Assembly: GCF_003201355.1 (NCBI RefSeq)
Contig: NZ_QICL01000002.1
Coordinates: forward strand, 216,999 to 280,998
Direction of reading: 5' to 3'
Length of the DNA: 64,000 bases
DNA from: Indolivaga alginatilytica
Lineage (GTDB): Bacteria; Bacteroidota; Bacteroidia; Bacteroidales; Dysgonomonadaceae
Of the stretch, positions 9,730 to 19,700 are shown piece after piece (the stretch's first letter is position 1; every line of letters starts with the position of its first letter). The translations under genes and the position numbers were made by a program. The notes under the pieces are model-generated. The model ran no database searches. It had not been told where the DNA came from and was given only the letters and a program-made list of their open reading frames with translations.

Positions 9730-10845
9730 ATGAAACAGCCAATGAGAGTTATTATAAGTGGAGGAGGTACGGGAGGTCATATTTTTCCTGCCATATCTAT
9801 TGCCAATGCTATAAAATTGCGTTATCCGGATGCAGCTATTCTTTTTGTAGGTGCAGAAGATAGAATGGAAATGACTCGTGTCCCAAAAGCAGGATATGAT
9901 ATTGTAGGTCTTCCGGTAGCAGGTTTCAATAGAAAAGAATTATTCAAAAATATATCGGTTGTAAAGAAACTGATAACAAGCCTTTTTAAGGCAAACAGCG
10001 TTGTGAAGAAATTTAATCCTGATATAGCAATTGGTGTAGGAGGTTATGCAAGCGGCCCATTATTAAAGGTTGCTTCGAGAAGAGGTATACCGACTCTTAT
10101 TCAAGAGCAAAATTCATATGCCGGAGTAACTAATAAGTTATTAGCTAAAAAAGCTTCTAAGATTTGTGTAGCTTACGAAGGGATGGAAGCATTCTTTCCT
10201 AAAGATAAAATAGTATTGACAGGTAACCCTTGTCGTCAGGATTTGCTATCGGATGTGTCGAAAGAAGAAGCATACCGTTTCTTCAAGCTTGACCCTATGA
10301 AAAGAACTATTCTTGTTTTGGGAGGAAGTCTTGGAGCACGCACTTTGAACCAGAGTATAATGAGAAATTTATCACTCTTGGATAATTCAGGAGTACAGAT
10401 TCTTTGGCAGTGCGGCGAACGCTATCAATATGATCTGACAATAGAATTAACTGATAAATCTCAGGCTCAATATATCCATCTGTATGATTTTATAAACAGA
10501 ATGGATTTGGCTTATAAGGCTGCCGATATTGTGGTTTCCAGAGCGGGAGCAGGTTCTATCTCGGAACTTAGCATATTGGCGAAACCTACTATTCTGATCC
10601 CGTCTCCGAATGTAGCAGAAGATCATCAAACCAAAAATGCAATGGCATTGGTTGATAAAAATGCGGCCATAATGATCAACGACGAAGATGCTGCGTCTAA
10701 ACTTCTGGGTAGTGCATTGCAGATAGTAAAAGATGATAGTATGCTTGCTATGTTAGCAAAAAATATAAAGACAATGGCGCATCCCGATGCGGCAGATCAG
10801 ATTGTGGACGAAATAGAAAAACTGGTTAATAAAGAAGGTAAATAG
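9730..10845 (+). CDS. murG: UDP-GlcNAc:lipid I N-acetylglucosaminyltransferase MurG
   Basis: Peripheral membrane GT-B transferase that converts lipid I to lipid II. The N-terminal glycine-rich loop GGGTGGHIFPA (G11-H17 core) and the C-terminal donor-binding segments VLGGSLGARTLNQ and SRAGAGSISELSILAKPTILIPSP are diagnostic. Length 371 is typical. It sits 13 bases after ftsW and 5 bases before murC, so translation is probably coupled. Confidence 0.95.
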   Translation: MKQPMRVIISGGGTGGHIFPAISIANAIKLRYPDAAILFVGAEDRMEMTRVPKAGYDIVGLPVAGFNRKELFKNISVVKKLITSLFKANSVVKKFNPDIAIGVGGYASGPLLKVASRRGIPTLIQEQNSYAGVTNKLLAKKASKICVAYEGMEAFFPKDKIVLTGNPCRQDLLSDVSKEEAYRFFKLDPMKRTILVLGGSLGARTLNQSIMRNLSLLDNSGVQILWQCGERYQYDLTIELTDKSQAQYIHLYDFINRMDLAYKAADIVVSRAGAGSISELSILAKPTILIPSPNVAEDHQTKNAMALVDKNAAIMINDEDAASKLLGSALQIVKDDSMLAMLAKNIKTMAHPDAADQIVDEIEKLVNKEGK

Positions 10846-10850
10846 AGATT

Positions 10851-12227
10851 ATGGAAAATATAAAGTCAGTATATTTTTTAGGGATAGGTGGTATTGGTAT
10901 GAGTAACCTGGCTCGCTATTTTCTTTCGAAAGGAAAGAAAGTTGCAGGGTATGACAAAACCGAGACTTTGCTGACTCAGACTCTTGTGCAGGAAGGTGCA
11001 AGTATTCATTACGATGATAATACAAATAATATTCCTACTGATTTTACAGATAAAGATTCAACTTTAGTTGTTTATACTCCAGCTCTGCCGAGTGATAGTG
11101 CTGAGTTACAATATTTCCAACAAAACAATTTCGATCTTAAAAAACGAGCTCAGGTTTTAGGCTTGATAACTAAAAGCAGTAAAGCTTTATGTTGTGCGGG
11201 TACTCATGGCAAGACAACTACTTCAAGTATGCTTGCTCATATTCTGAAAGGTTCTCATCTCGATTGCAATGCTTTTCTGGGAGGAATACTTAAAAATTAC
11301 GGAAGTAATCTGATGTTGTCCGATACCAGTGAATTTACAGTAGTAGAAGCTGACGAGTACGATCGTTCTTTCCATTGGCTGCATCCTTATATGGCTCTGA
11401 TAACTTCAGTTGATCCCGATCACTTGGATATATACGGAACGGAAGCCGAATATTTGAAAAGCTTTGAAAAATTCACAAGCCTGATCCAACCCGGAGGGGC
11501 TTTAGTGATGAAACACAATATTAAACTGTCTCCTAAACTAGTCGAAGGAGTCAGACTATATACATACTCTATTGATAGAGGTGATTTTCATGCTACAAAT
11601 ATAAAAGTAGGTGGAGGTACTATTCGTTTCGATTTTGTGACACCTAAAAGCACTGTCAAAAATATAGAATTGGGAGTTCCTGTTAGAATTAATATCGAGA
11701 ACGGAATCGGTTCTATGGCTCTGGCTTGGTTAAACGGAGCGACGGATGAAGAATTACGCCGTGCGATGGCTACCTTTCAAGGAGCAAAACGTCGTTTTGA
11801 CTTTCTCCTAAAATCCGATGATCTGGTAATGATAGATGACTATGCTCATCACCCCGATGAACTTTCGGCAAGTATATCTTCTGTCAAAGAATTATATCCG
11901 GATAAAAAAGTGTTGGGAGTTTTTCAACCGCACTTATATACACGAACCCGGGATTTTGTAGATGAGTTTGCCAGAAGTCTCTCTCTCTTGGATGAGTTGA
12001 TTCTTTTGGATATATATCCTGCCCGCGAAAAACCGATTGAAGGAATAACCTCAAAAGTTATTTTTGATAAAGTTTCCTGCAAAAAAACGTTGTGCAAAAA
12101 AGAAGAGCTATTAGATTTACTGGAGAAAAAGGACGATATTGAGGTGCTTTTGACAATAGGAGCCGGAGACATAGATCAATTGTTACCCGAAATAAAAGAA
12201 ATTATTAGTAACAGAGTTAACCGATAG
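10851..12227 (+). CDS. murC: UDP-N-acetylmuramate:L-alanine ligase MurC
   Basis: First Mur ligase of the stem peptide pathway. The N-terminal GIGGIGMSNLA binds the UDP-sugar. The P-loop GTHGKTTT begins at G117 (K121). The DDYAHHPDEL motif and VFQPHLYTRTRDF are MurC hallmarks. Length 458 is normal. It follows murG by 5 bases and is separated from ftsQ by a tandem-repeat spacer. Confidence 0.95.
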   Translation: MENIKSVYFLGIGGIGMSNLARYFLSKGKKVAGYDKTETLLTQTLVQEGASIHYDDNTNNIPTDFTDKDSTLVVYTPALPSDSAELQYFQQNNFDLKKRAQVLGLITKSSKALCCAGTHGKTTTSSMLAHILKGSHLDCNAFLGGILKNYGSNLMLSDTSEFTVVEADEYDRSFHWLHPYMALITSVDPDHLDIYGTEAEYLKSFEKFTSLIQPGGALVMKHNIKLSPKLVEGVRLYTYSIDRGDFHATNIKVGGGTIRFDFVTPKSTVKNIELGVPVRINIENGIGSMALAWLNGATDEELRRAMATFQGAKRRFDFLLKSDDLVMIDDYAHHPDELSASISSVKELYPDKKVLGVFQPHLYTRTRDFVDEFARSLSLLDELILLDIYPAREKPIEGITSKVIFDKVSCKKTLCKKEELLDLLEKKDDIEVLLTIGAGDIDQLLPEIKEIISNRVNR

Positions 12228-12279
12228 GCGAGTAGACAAGTCTCGTTTACTTGTTTACCTGTTAACTTGTAAACTAAAA
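12228..12279 (+). repeat. 8-bp tandem-repeat spacer before ftsQ
   Basis: Four units of an 8-bp repeat: GTTTACTT, GTTTACCT, GTTAACTT, GTAAACTA, then AAA, directly before the ftsQ start. An out-of-frame ATG overlaps the end of the array four bases before the true start. Related arrays lie before ftsW and coaD. Confidence 0.6.
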
Positions 12280-12282
12280 TGA

Positions 12283-13017
12283 ATGGTAAAAAAAATATTA
12301 GTTATTATCGGATTGTGTTTATTGGGTGGTTACCTGATTTTTGCGGCTTTCTTTTTCGAGAAAAAGCCACAAGATAAGATATGCAACCAATTTGAGATTG
12401 TGGTAAACAATGAAGATACTGACCGCTTTATAAATGTTGCCGACTTAGAAAAAGATATAGACTCACGAGGGTTAAATCCTTATGGAAAGCAGCTAAAAGA
12501 AGTTAATACTTTGGCTATACAAGAGGCTTTGTTATCTAATAAATTAATCAAGTCTGCCGAGGTTTTCTTAACTAGCGGAGGTGGTATCAGAGCTGTAATT
12601 ATTGAGCGAATCCCCATTCTGAGGGTTATGCCAGCAGGTGGGCAAAGTTACTATATTGATAAAGACGGGGAGAAAATGCCTCTCTCTATTCACAATACAG
12701 CATACCTGCCAATTGCAACCGGAGAAATAAAAGATGAGTTTGCAAAGACAGATTTATATAAATTTGCACTATTTTTGTCTAAGAACGAATTTTGGAATGC
12801 TCAGATCGAACAAATTGTGGTGCAGTCCCCGAATGAAGTTGTCCTGATAACCCGAATAGGGAATCACGAAGTACTGATGGGAAAGCTGGAAGATGTTGAT
12901 GCTAAGCTAGATCGATTGAAAAAATTCTATACCGAAGCCTTACCCGGTACGGGCTGGAACAGGTATACAAAAATAAATTTGAAATACGACAAACAAGTTG
13001 TAGGCACAAAGCGTTGA
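12283..13017 (+). CDS. ftsQ: Cell division protein FtsQ
   Basis: Bitopic divisome protein linking FtsB and FtsL to the cytoplasmic components. A short N-terminus is followed by one transmembrane helix (about 4-24, ILVIIGLCLLGGYLIFAAFFF). The periplasmic part has a POTRA-like region (about 35-110, with the IKSAEVFLTSGGGIRAVIIERIPI pattern) and a beta-rich FtsQ domain. Sequence identity to proteobacterial FtsQ is low, but topology, length (244 aa) and position between murC and ftsA are right. Confidence 0.88.
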   Translation: MVKKILVIIGLCLLGGYLIFAAFFFEKKPQDKICNQFEIVVNNEDTDRFINVADLEKDIDSRGLNPYGKQLKEVNTLAIQEALLSNKLIKSAEVFLTSGGGIRAVIIERIPILRVMPAGGQSYYIDKDGEKMPLSIHNTAYLPIATGEIKDEFAKTDLYKFALFLSKNEFWNAQIEQIVVQSPNEVVLITRIGNHEVLMGKLEDVDAKLDRLKKFYTEALPGTGWNRYTKINLKYDKQVVGTKR

Positions 13018-13098
13018 ATGTAAGATAATACTAAGTGTCCAAAAAGTATTTATCACATGGTCCGGAATCATAATAGCTTGTTGTTATTATGTTTACCG

Positions 13099-13123
13099 AA
13101 GCAATAAAAAGCTCTGTGAGTTT
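13099..13123 (+). repeat. Degenerate copy of the GCAATAAA/palindrome repeat
   Basis: AAGCAATAAAAAGCTCTG followed by TGAGTTT. The lead matches other copies but the palindrome arms are mutated. It lies in the 245-base ftsQ-ftsA gap. Confidence 0.4.
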
Positions 13124-13233
13124 CAATATTTTTGTGAAAAGAGCGTTTAGTATGTATATAAGTAAATAAAAGAGTTTAGAGATCTATCTAAGTAAACAAA
13201 CTAGAATTGTTTTGCTTGTGGAAATGATATAAT

Positions 13234-13246
13234 AGGTCTTAGACCT
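13234..13246 (+). repeat. AGGTCTTAGACCT palindrome upstream of ftsA
   Basis: Perfect AGGTCT-T-AGACCT palindrome ending 16 bases before the ftsA start. It is a member of the interspersed family of this window. Confidence 0.65.
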
Positions 13247-13262
13247 TAATAGGAAAGAAGAT

Positions 13263-14675
13263 ATGGAACAATCAGGTTTTATTGTCGGTATCGACTTAGG
13301 GACTTCGAAAATTGTAGGATTGTTAGGACGGAAAAATGAGCAGGGAGTAATATCTATTCTCGCATCAGAATCTATCCCATCTGATAATTGTGTAAAGCAC
13401 GGAGTGGTTTACAATATAGATGAAGCGGCAGGAAAAATAAAGAAGTTGGTAAACTTGTTGGAAAACAAGTCGGGTCGTAAAATAGGAAAAATATACGTGT
13501 CAGTTGCCGGGAAATCTTTGCGTGCAATAGAATATACTTTAACAAAAGATCTTATAGATGAGTCGGAAGTTTCATTTGCGGTTATAGACCAAATGGAACA
13601 ACAAGCTCGTCAGAATAAACCTGATTTTTTGACAAATTATAGTGTTGTTGCACCCGAAATATTTTTGGATGGACATCCCGAGGATGACCCTATTGGTAAA
13701 ACTGCAACTCTTGTAGAAGGGCGTTATCGTCTTATAGTAGGTCGTCCTAATATCAAGAGTAACCTGATAAAATGTATTACTGAAAAGAATCAGTTAGACA
13801 TTGCCGGATTTATTGTTGGACCCGTTGCAGCCGGAGCTATCGTTCTGGATGAGACTGATAAGCAAGCAGGCTGTGCCCTTATCGACTTTGGTGCAGGTAC
13901 AACTACACTATCAATATATAAGGAAGGTCTTCTTCGCTATATGGCAGTGATACCATTTGGAGGTCGCACCATTTCTAAAGATGTAAAAGAACTAGGTTTT
14001 ATAGACACAGCTGCCGAATCGTATAAAATAAAATACGGTAGAGTAGGCAAGGATAAAAATAAACAAGCAACATCTTCTTCTAATTCAGAAGTTGACGTAA
14101 AGGAGATGAATAAAGTAATCCAACTTCGTGAAGAAGAGATTATTTTAAACATCCTTAATCAGATAAAAGAATCGGGTTATGCAGGCAAATTAGATGCCGG
14201 TATAATAATAGTGGGAGGTGCTTCTCAATTGACAGGGTTACCTGAGTTTTTAGAAGAAAAAGCACAGATGCCAGTTAAAAAAGGAGCAGCAAAACGATTG
14301 TATATTAATAACGCAGCCGATTTGTTGCAAAATCCTGCATATGCTCAATGTTTAGGACTATTGTTATTTGCAAATGAAAACTGCGAAAAAGTAGAAGCTC
14401 CTAAAGTTGATTATATCAACCGTCCACGTCCATTAGATTCAGCACAAAGTGGTAGTTATTCCGAAGCCACAGAAAGAAATCAAAATTCATCAGCACATCA
14501 TGAACAACCACCTGTGGATAATGATGATGACGAAGAATACGAAGACGAAGAGCCGGAGTACGAAGAAAGATCGAGAAAAGGAAAAAAGGTGAAAGATAAA
14601 AAATCACCCGGTCTTTTTGATTTCTTCGGTAAAATACAGAACTTAGGTGGAACTATGTTTAAAGATGAAGATTAA
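13263..14675 (+). CDS. ftsA: Cell division protein FtsA
   Basis: Actin-like ATPase that tethers FtsZ filaments to the membrane and activates the divisome. The N-terminal phosphate-1 loop (VGIDLGTSKIVGLLG) and the LIDFGAGTTTLSIY phosphate-2 segment are those of the actin/Hsp70/FtsA fold, and IIVGGASQLTGL is the adenosine motif. After about residue 380 there is an acidic low-complexity linker (DNDDDEEYEDEEPEYEE). The C-terminus ends in a basic-hydrophobic helix (LFDFFGKIQNLGG) that is a likely membrane-targeting amphipathic helix. Total length is 470 aa. Confidence 0.93.
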   Translation: MEQSGFIVGIDLGTSKIVGLLGRKNEQGVISILASESIPSDNCVKHGVVYNIDEAAGKIKKLVNLLENKSGRKIGKIYVSVAGKSLRAIEYTLTKDLIDESEVSFAVIDQMEQQARQNKPDFLTNYSVVAPEIFLDGHPEDDPIGKTATLVEGRYRLIVGRPNIKSNLIKCITEKNQLDIAGFIVGPVAAGAIVLDETDKQAGCALIDFGAGTTTLSIYKEGLLRYMAVIPFGGRTISKDVKELGFIDTAAESYKIKYGRVGKDKNKQATSSSNSEVDVKEMNKVIQLREEEIILNILNQIKESGYAGKLDAGIIIVGGASQLTGLPEFLEEKAQMPVKKGAAKRLYINNAADLLQNPAYAQCLGLLLFANENCEKVEAPKVDYINRPRPLDSAQSGSYSEATERNQNSSAHHEQPPVDNDDDEEYEDEEPEYEERSRKGKKVKDKKSPGLFDFFGKIQNLGGTMFKDED

Positions 14676-14720
14676 TTAATCTGCAACTTTTAGTCCTCCA
14701 TTCGAATTAATAGCTAATTA

Positions 14721-14734
14721 GGGGTATTAGACCT
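14721..14734 (+). repeat. Palindrome-family variant upstream of ftsZ
   Basis: GGGGTATTAGACCT, with an intact right arm and a degenerate left arm. It lies six bases upstream of a fuller copy. Confidence 0.4.
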
Positions 14735-14738
14735 AGAA

Positions 14739-14763
14739 AAGCAATACAAGGTCTGCAACCTTA
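14739..14763 (+). repeat. GCAATA-led palindrome copy upstream of ftsZ
   Basis: AAGCAATACA followed by AGGTCTGCAACCTTA, in the + orientation. It is about 30 bases before the ftsZ start. Confidence 0.6.
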
Positions 14764-14793
14764 CAAACGTGATAAATAAAGAAGATACGCTAT

Positions 14794-16086
14794 ATGAATG
14801 ACGAGATATTAGAATTTCAGTTTCCGCGAAAAACCCAGACTATCATCAAAGTAATTGGTGTAGGTGGTGGTGGTGGAAATGCCGTGAATCATATGTATAA
14901 TGAGGGAATACATGACGTATCGTTTGCTCTCTGTAATACAGACAATCAGGCATTGCATGAATCTCCCGTTGAAACCCGTGTACAACTTGGTCGACGTACA
15001 ACCGAAGGTCTGGGAGCAGGTAACCGCCCCGAGGTAGCAAAATCTGCTGCCGAAGAAAGTCGCCAAGACATACAAGAACTTCTGGCTGATGGTACCAAAA
15101 TGGTATTTATTACGGCAGGTATGGGGGGGGGAACCGGAACCGGTGCAGCTCCTGTTGTAGCCCGTATTGCAAAAGATATGAATATTTTGACCGTTGGTAT
15201 TGTTACAATACCTTTTGTGTTTGAAGGTCGTAAAAAGATAATCCAAGCCCTTAGAGGTGTTGAAGATATTGCTCAGAATGTAGATGCCTTATTGGTAATC
15301 AACAATGAGCGTTTGATAGATATATATTCGGATCTTACGATTCCGAATGCATTTGCCAAAGCTGATGATACTTTAGCTATTGCAGCAAAAGGTATTGCTG
15401 AGATTATAACTGTACACGGACATATAAATCTCGACTTTGCCGATGTTAAAACCATCCTTAAAGATGGTGGTGTAGCCATCATGAGTAGTGGTATGGGCGA
15501 AGGTGAAAACAGAGTAGAAGAAGCTATCAGAAACGCATTACATTCACCATTGTTGAATAACAATGATGTATTTAAAGCAAAAAAGATACTATTCAACATT
15601 TATGCAGGAGCAGAAACTCCACTTATTGTTGAAGAAATGGAATCTGTATCTGAATTCATGAAACGCTTTGGTCCAGAGATTGAAGTTATCTGGGGTACAG
15701 CAACAGAAGAAAGCTTAGGTGGTAAGGTTAAAATTACTTTGCTGGCAACAGGTTTTGGAATGTCGAGCATACCGGGTATAGGAGATCATCTGAGAGAAAT
15801 GACCGAAGAAGAGCAACGCTTGGAAGAGGAACGTTTCATCAAAGAAGAAGAAGAGAAACGCCGTATCAATACAATGATTGAGCAGCATTACGGGAAAGAC
15901 GGAGTTAAAACTATGGATGTTAAATCATTCTTTACTCCACGTCCTATTATATTATCGACCGAAGAACTGGATGATGATAAGATAGTTGAAGCATTGGAAA
16001 ACACTCCTGTATTTAAAAGAGGAGAAGATTTCAATCCGAACGACTATAAGCCCGAAACTAAAAAGCCAACAGATTTATTTAACTAA
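14794..16086 (+). CDS. ftsZ: Cell division protein FtsZ
   Basis: Tubulin-like GTPase forming the cytokinetic ring. The N-terminal IKVIGVGGGGGNAVNHM and the tubulin signature GGGTGTG (G111-G117) bind GTP. The T7 loop NLDFADVKTIL supplies the catalytic aspartate in the neighbouring subunit. An acidic and glutamate-rich linker begins near residue 340, and the last 20 or so residues (DYKPETKKPTDLF) are the variable tail. Length 430 is normal for Bacteroidota. The signature is encoded through a run of nine G (15123-15131), unusual in this AT-rich sequence. Confidence 0.95.
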   Translation: MNDEILEFQFPRKTQTIIKVIGVGGGGGNAVNHMYNEGIHDVSFALCNTDNQALHESPVETRVQLGRRTTEGLGAGNRPEVAKSAAEESRQDIQELLADGTKMVFITAGMGGGTGTGAAPVVARIAKDMNILTVGIVTIPFVFEGRKKIIQALRGVEDIAQNVDALLVINNERLIDIYSDLTIPNAFAKADDTLAIAAKGIAEIITVHGHINLDFADVKTILKDGGVAIMSSGMGEGENRVEEAIRNALHSPLLNNNDVFKAKKILFNIYAGAETPLIVEEMESVSEFMKRFGPEIEVIWGTATEESLGGKVKITLLATGFGMSSIPGIGDHLREMTEEEQRLEEERFIKEEEEKRRINTMIEQHYGKDGVKTMDVKSFFTPRPIILSTEELDDDKIVEALENTPVFKRGEDFNPNDYKPETKKPTDLFN

Positions 16087-16099
16087 GGTCTGAGGCCTT
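16085..16099 (+). repeat. AAGGTCTGAGGCCTT palindrome between ftsZ and yqeY-like
   Basis: One-mismatch member of the interspersed palindrome family, overlapping the ftsZ stop codon. Confidence 0.6.
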
Positions 16100-16115
16100 A
16101 AAAATACAACCATAT

Positions 16116-16565
16116 ATGGACTTGTTTGATAGAGTAAGTGAAGATATTAAAGATGCAATGCGTGCTAAAGATAAGATCAAATTAGAAGCATTACGCGGAG
16201 CGAAAAAAGAGTTTATTGAAGCAAAAACAGCTAAAGATAGCGATGGCGAATTGTCGGACGAAGTTGCTGTGAAGATTCTTCAAAAAATGGTAAAGCAAAG
16301 AAGAGACAGTGCAGATATCTACAAGTCGCAAGATCGTCCTGAGCTAGCTGAGAAAGAATTGGAAGAAATAGCTGTACTAGAGCACTATTTACCAAAGCAA
16401 CTCACAGAACAAGAACTTGAAGTTAAATTGAAAGAGATTATAGCTTCTGTCGGAGCAACAAGTGCAGCCGATATGGGTAAAGTAATGGGCGCTGCTACAA
16501 AACAATTAGCAGGATTAGCTCCTGGAAAAGCAATTTCTGATACTGTAAAGAAACTACTATCATAA
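16116..16565 (+). CDS. GatB/YqeY domain protein
   Basis: A 149-residue helical protein of the YqeY family, similar to the C-terminal tRNA-binding tail domain of GatB/GatE amidotransferase subunits. The pattern LFDRVSEDIKDAMRAKDKIKLEALRGAKKEF, ILQKMVKQRRDSADIY and the C-terminal AADMGKVMGA.. KQLAGLAPGKAIS segment are diagnostic. The precise function of stand-alone YqeY proteins is not settled. It is the last gene of the + strand dcw block, 29 bases after ftsZ, and ends before a strong terminator. Confidence 0.88.
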   Translation: MDLFDRVSEDIKDAMRAKDKIKLEALRGAKKEFIEAKTAKDSDGELSDEVAVKILQKMVKQRRDSADIYKSQDRPELAEKELEEIAVLEHYLPKQLTEQELEVKLKEIIASVGATSAADMGKVMGAATKQLAGLAPGKAISDTVKKLLS

Positions 16566-16566
16566 G

Positions 16567-16580
16567 AGGTTATCAGACCT
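16567..16580 (+). repeat. Palindrome-family variant after yqeY-like
   Basis: AGGTTATCAGACCT directly after the stop codon. It has an intact right arm and a degenerate left arm. Confidence 0.4.
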
Positions 16581-16592
16581 TTTAATTCTTAT

Positions 16593-16641
16593 AATAACAA
16601 AGAAGCCGATGAAAATTATTTTCATCGGCTTCTTTGTTATT
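16593..16641. terminator. Bidirectional terminator between the dcw cluster and metH
   Basis: A perfect 23-bp inverted repeat (16593-16615 and 16619-16641) with a 3-base loop. Its arms run from A-rich to T-rich ends, so it can work from both sides of these convergent genes. The arm sequence TAACAAAGAAGCCG is shared with the terminator at 43088-43134. Confidence 0.9.
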
Positions 16642-16687
16642 ATTGTACCTTTTTAGTTATACCTAACGGATACAGTTTTACCTTAAC

Positions 16688-16713
16688 AAAGCAATAAAAA
16701 GGTCTGAGACCTA
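16688..16713 (+). repeat. Full-length GCAATAAA/palindrome repeat at the metH stop
   Basis: AAAGCAATAAAA followed by AGGTCTGAGACCTA. The right end supplies the metH stop codon (TAG on the minus strand), so this copy slightly invades the coding end. Confidence 0.7.
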
Positions 16714-19700
16714 CATCATATTGGCAGCTAAGAACTTTCTGGTTAGCTCAGCTTTCTCTCCTCTGCGTTGGATATAATTCTCAGCTTGCTCTTCTGAAAT
16801 CTGTCCGATACTGAAATATCTGGATTGTGGATGAGCAAAGATTAATCCACTCACCGAAGCATTAGGTAGCATAACACCGTTTTCAGTTAGTTCAACACCT
16901 ATTTCTGTCGATTGTAAAAGATCGGTATTCAATAGGAAGTTGATAGACTGATCGGGTATAGAAGGGTAGCCTACTGCCGGGCGGATCCCTTGATATTTAA
17001 GAGTAAACATCTGATCTATTGTGATATCTTCATCCGGAGCAAATCCCCAGAATTCTTTTCTAATTTTAGCATGAAGGTATTCAGTTGTGGCTTCAGCCAA
17101 ACGGTCGAGTAATGATTTTAATAACAATACATTGTACTCATCTCCTTGATGTTCGTATTGACTTAGCAATTCGTTAGAACCTACACCTGCTGTTGCAGTA
17201 AATCCTGCTACATAATCCTTTTTGCCACTGTTTTTTGGTAGAACAAAATCACAAAGAGAAAGATACACCCCTTTGTCGTTCTTCTTTTGTTGACGCAACA
17301 TCGGGAAGCAAATATCATTGATATAGATGCATTCATTATCTACATAAGCTTCATGAATGGCATATACAGCTTTGATGTACTCAGCCTTTGAGAAGATTAG
17401 CTGATCTAACATTTTCTTGGCATCACGATATAAACTCATACCCTCTTGAGCTTTCTCTCTTTCTTTCTCTGGGAAAGTGTTCAGCCATTCAGTATTGCAA
17501 CTAGGACAGCCATCTAGATGTTGTACAGTGTGATAACGTGCCGAAAGATTCCAAGAATGGAAGAAGAACTTCCAATCGATATATGGAAGAATCTCCTCTA
17601 TTGGAATATGAGGAATTATATGACGTCCTAAGTTGTTTGGAGTAGATGGTGTGTAATTTGCCCAATCAATTTTGAATGAATTCTTTATAGCTTCATCAAG
17701 TGGAACAAGTTCTACTTTTTTTGTCACCATTGAATCTCTCAGATCCTGATACTCGTCTCTTATCTCTTGGATAAAAGATTCTTTAGAGGCTGGGTTGATA
17801 AGTTTAGCAACAGCCGATGGAGCTTGCGAAGCATCCTTCACATATACTACCGAACCGTTGTTATATTTAGGATCAATTTTTATTGCTGTATGCAGTTTAG
17901 AAGTCGTAGCACCCCCAATCATAAGAGGAATTGTAAATCCAGCTTTTTCCATCTCATGAGCAACAATACTCATTTCTTCGAGGGATGGAGTAATAAGTCC
18001 GCTAAGACATAGTATATCTGGTTGCTCTTCTATTACTTTTTGGATAATTACTTCCGGTGGAACCATTACTCCAAGGTCGATAACTTCATAGTTGTTACAT
18101 GCAAGAATGATAGCTACGATATTTTTACCGATATCGTGAACATCGCCTTTCACGGTTGCGATAACAAGTTTACCGGCACTGTTAGAAACCGACTTAGAAT
18201 CTTTTTGAGCCTCGAGTGTAGGTTCAAGTATGGCTACAGCACGTTTCATTGTACGTGCGGTTTTTACAACCTGTGGTAAAAACATTTTTCCAGATCCGAA
18301 CAGATCTCCTACTTTGTTCATACCTGACATAAGAGGCTTGTCAATGATGTCTACAGCTTTTGGATATACTCTTAGAGCTTCTTCTAAGTCTTCTTCCATA
18401 AAGTCGCTGATACCTTTAATCAGAGCATATTCTAAACGCTGATCTAGGGCATAGCTGCGCCATTCTTCTACTCTTTGCTCAGGCTGGTTCGATTTCTCAT
18501 TCTTGATACGCTCAGCGTAATCAATAAGCTCATCGGTAGCTTCTTCCCTTCTGTTGAAGATAACGTCTTCTATGAGGTTTCTAAGGTCTGTGGGGATGTC
18601 ATCATATATAACCGACTGCCCCGGATTCACAATACCCATATCCATACCCTTTTGGATGGCATAGTAAAGGAATACCGAGTGCATAGCTTCCCGTATATAA
18701 TCATTCCCGCGGAACGAGAACGAAAGGTTACTAACACCTCCACTTATTTTAGCATGAGGTAGATTTGCTTTTATCCATTCAATGGTCTTAAGAAAATCAA
18801 CTGCATACCCTCTATGTTCTTCAATCCCCGTAGCTATGGCTAATATATTGGGGTCGAAGATTATATTCATCGGATTAAATCCGTCATTTACAAGTAACTT
18901 ATAAGCACGCTCACATATTTCGATACGTCTTTCGAATCTGTCAGCTTGTCCTGTTTCATCAAATGCCATAATAATTACGGCTGCTCCGTATTGGTTAACC
19001 AAACGTGCTTGACGAAGAAACTCTTCCTCTCCACCTTTCAGCGAGATTGAGTTTACAACAGCTTTACCTTGCAGACATTTAAGACCCGCTTCAAGTACTT
19101 CCCATTTAGATGAATCGACCATTACTGGAATACGTGATACATCGGGATCGGATGCTACAAGATTAAGGAAAGTGGTCATTTCTTTGACTCCATCCAATAG
19201 ACCTTCGTCCATGTTTACATCAAGAATCTGAGCACCATCTTCTACTTGTCTGTGGGCAATGGTTAGCGCTTCTTCGTATTTTTCTTCTTTAATAAGTCGA
19301 AGAAACTTACGAGAACCGGCTACATTACAACGCTCACCAACATTTATAAAGTTAATTTCTGGTTTAGCTTCTAATAGCTCTAAACCAGAAAGCCACATGT
19401 ATTTAGGCTTTTCAGCAGGTTTATGAGGAGTTGCTCCTTCAACTAAGCTTACGTATTGTGCTATGTGATCTGGGGTAGTACCACAACATCCACCAAGAAT
19501 ATTAACAAGACCTTCATCTACATATTCTTTGATCTGTTTAGCCATAATTTCGGGAGTCTCGTCATACTCTCCAAATTGATTTGGCAAACCTGCATTAGGA
19601 TATGCCGATACATATGTAGGTGCAAGTCTGCCCAATTCCTTAAGGAAAGGTTTCATGTCAGATGCTCCGAATGAGCAGTTAAGACCTATTGAAAGGAAAT

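Noticed and set aside
14809..15246. Minus-strand 145-codon open frame opposite ftsZ
   Set aside because: It is a shadow of ftsZ, rich in H, T, C and N with no domain, and lies wholly inside a certain gene.
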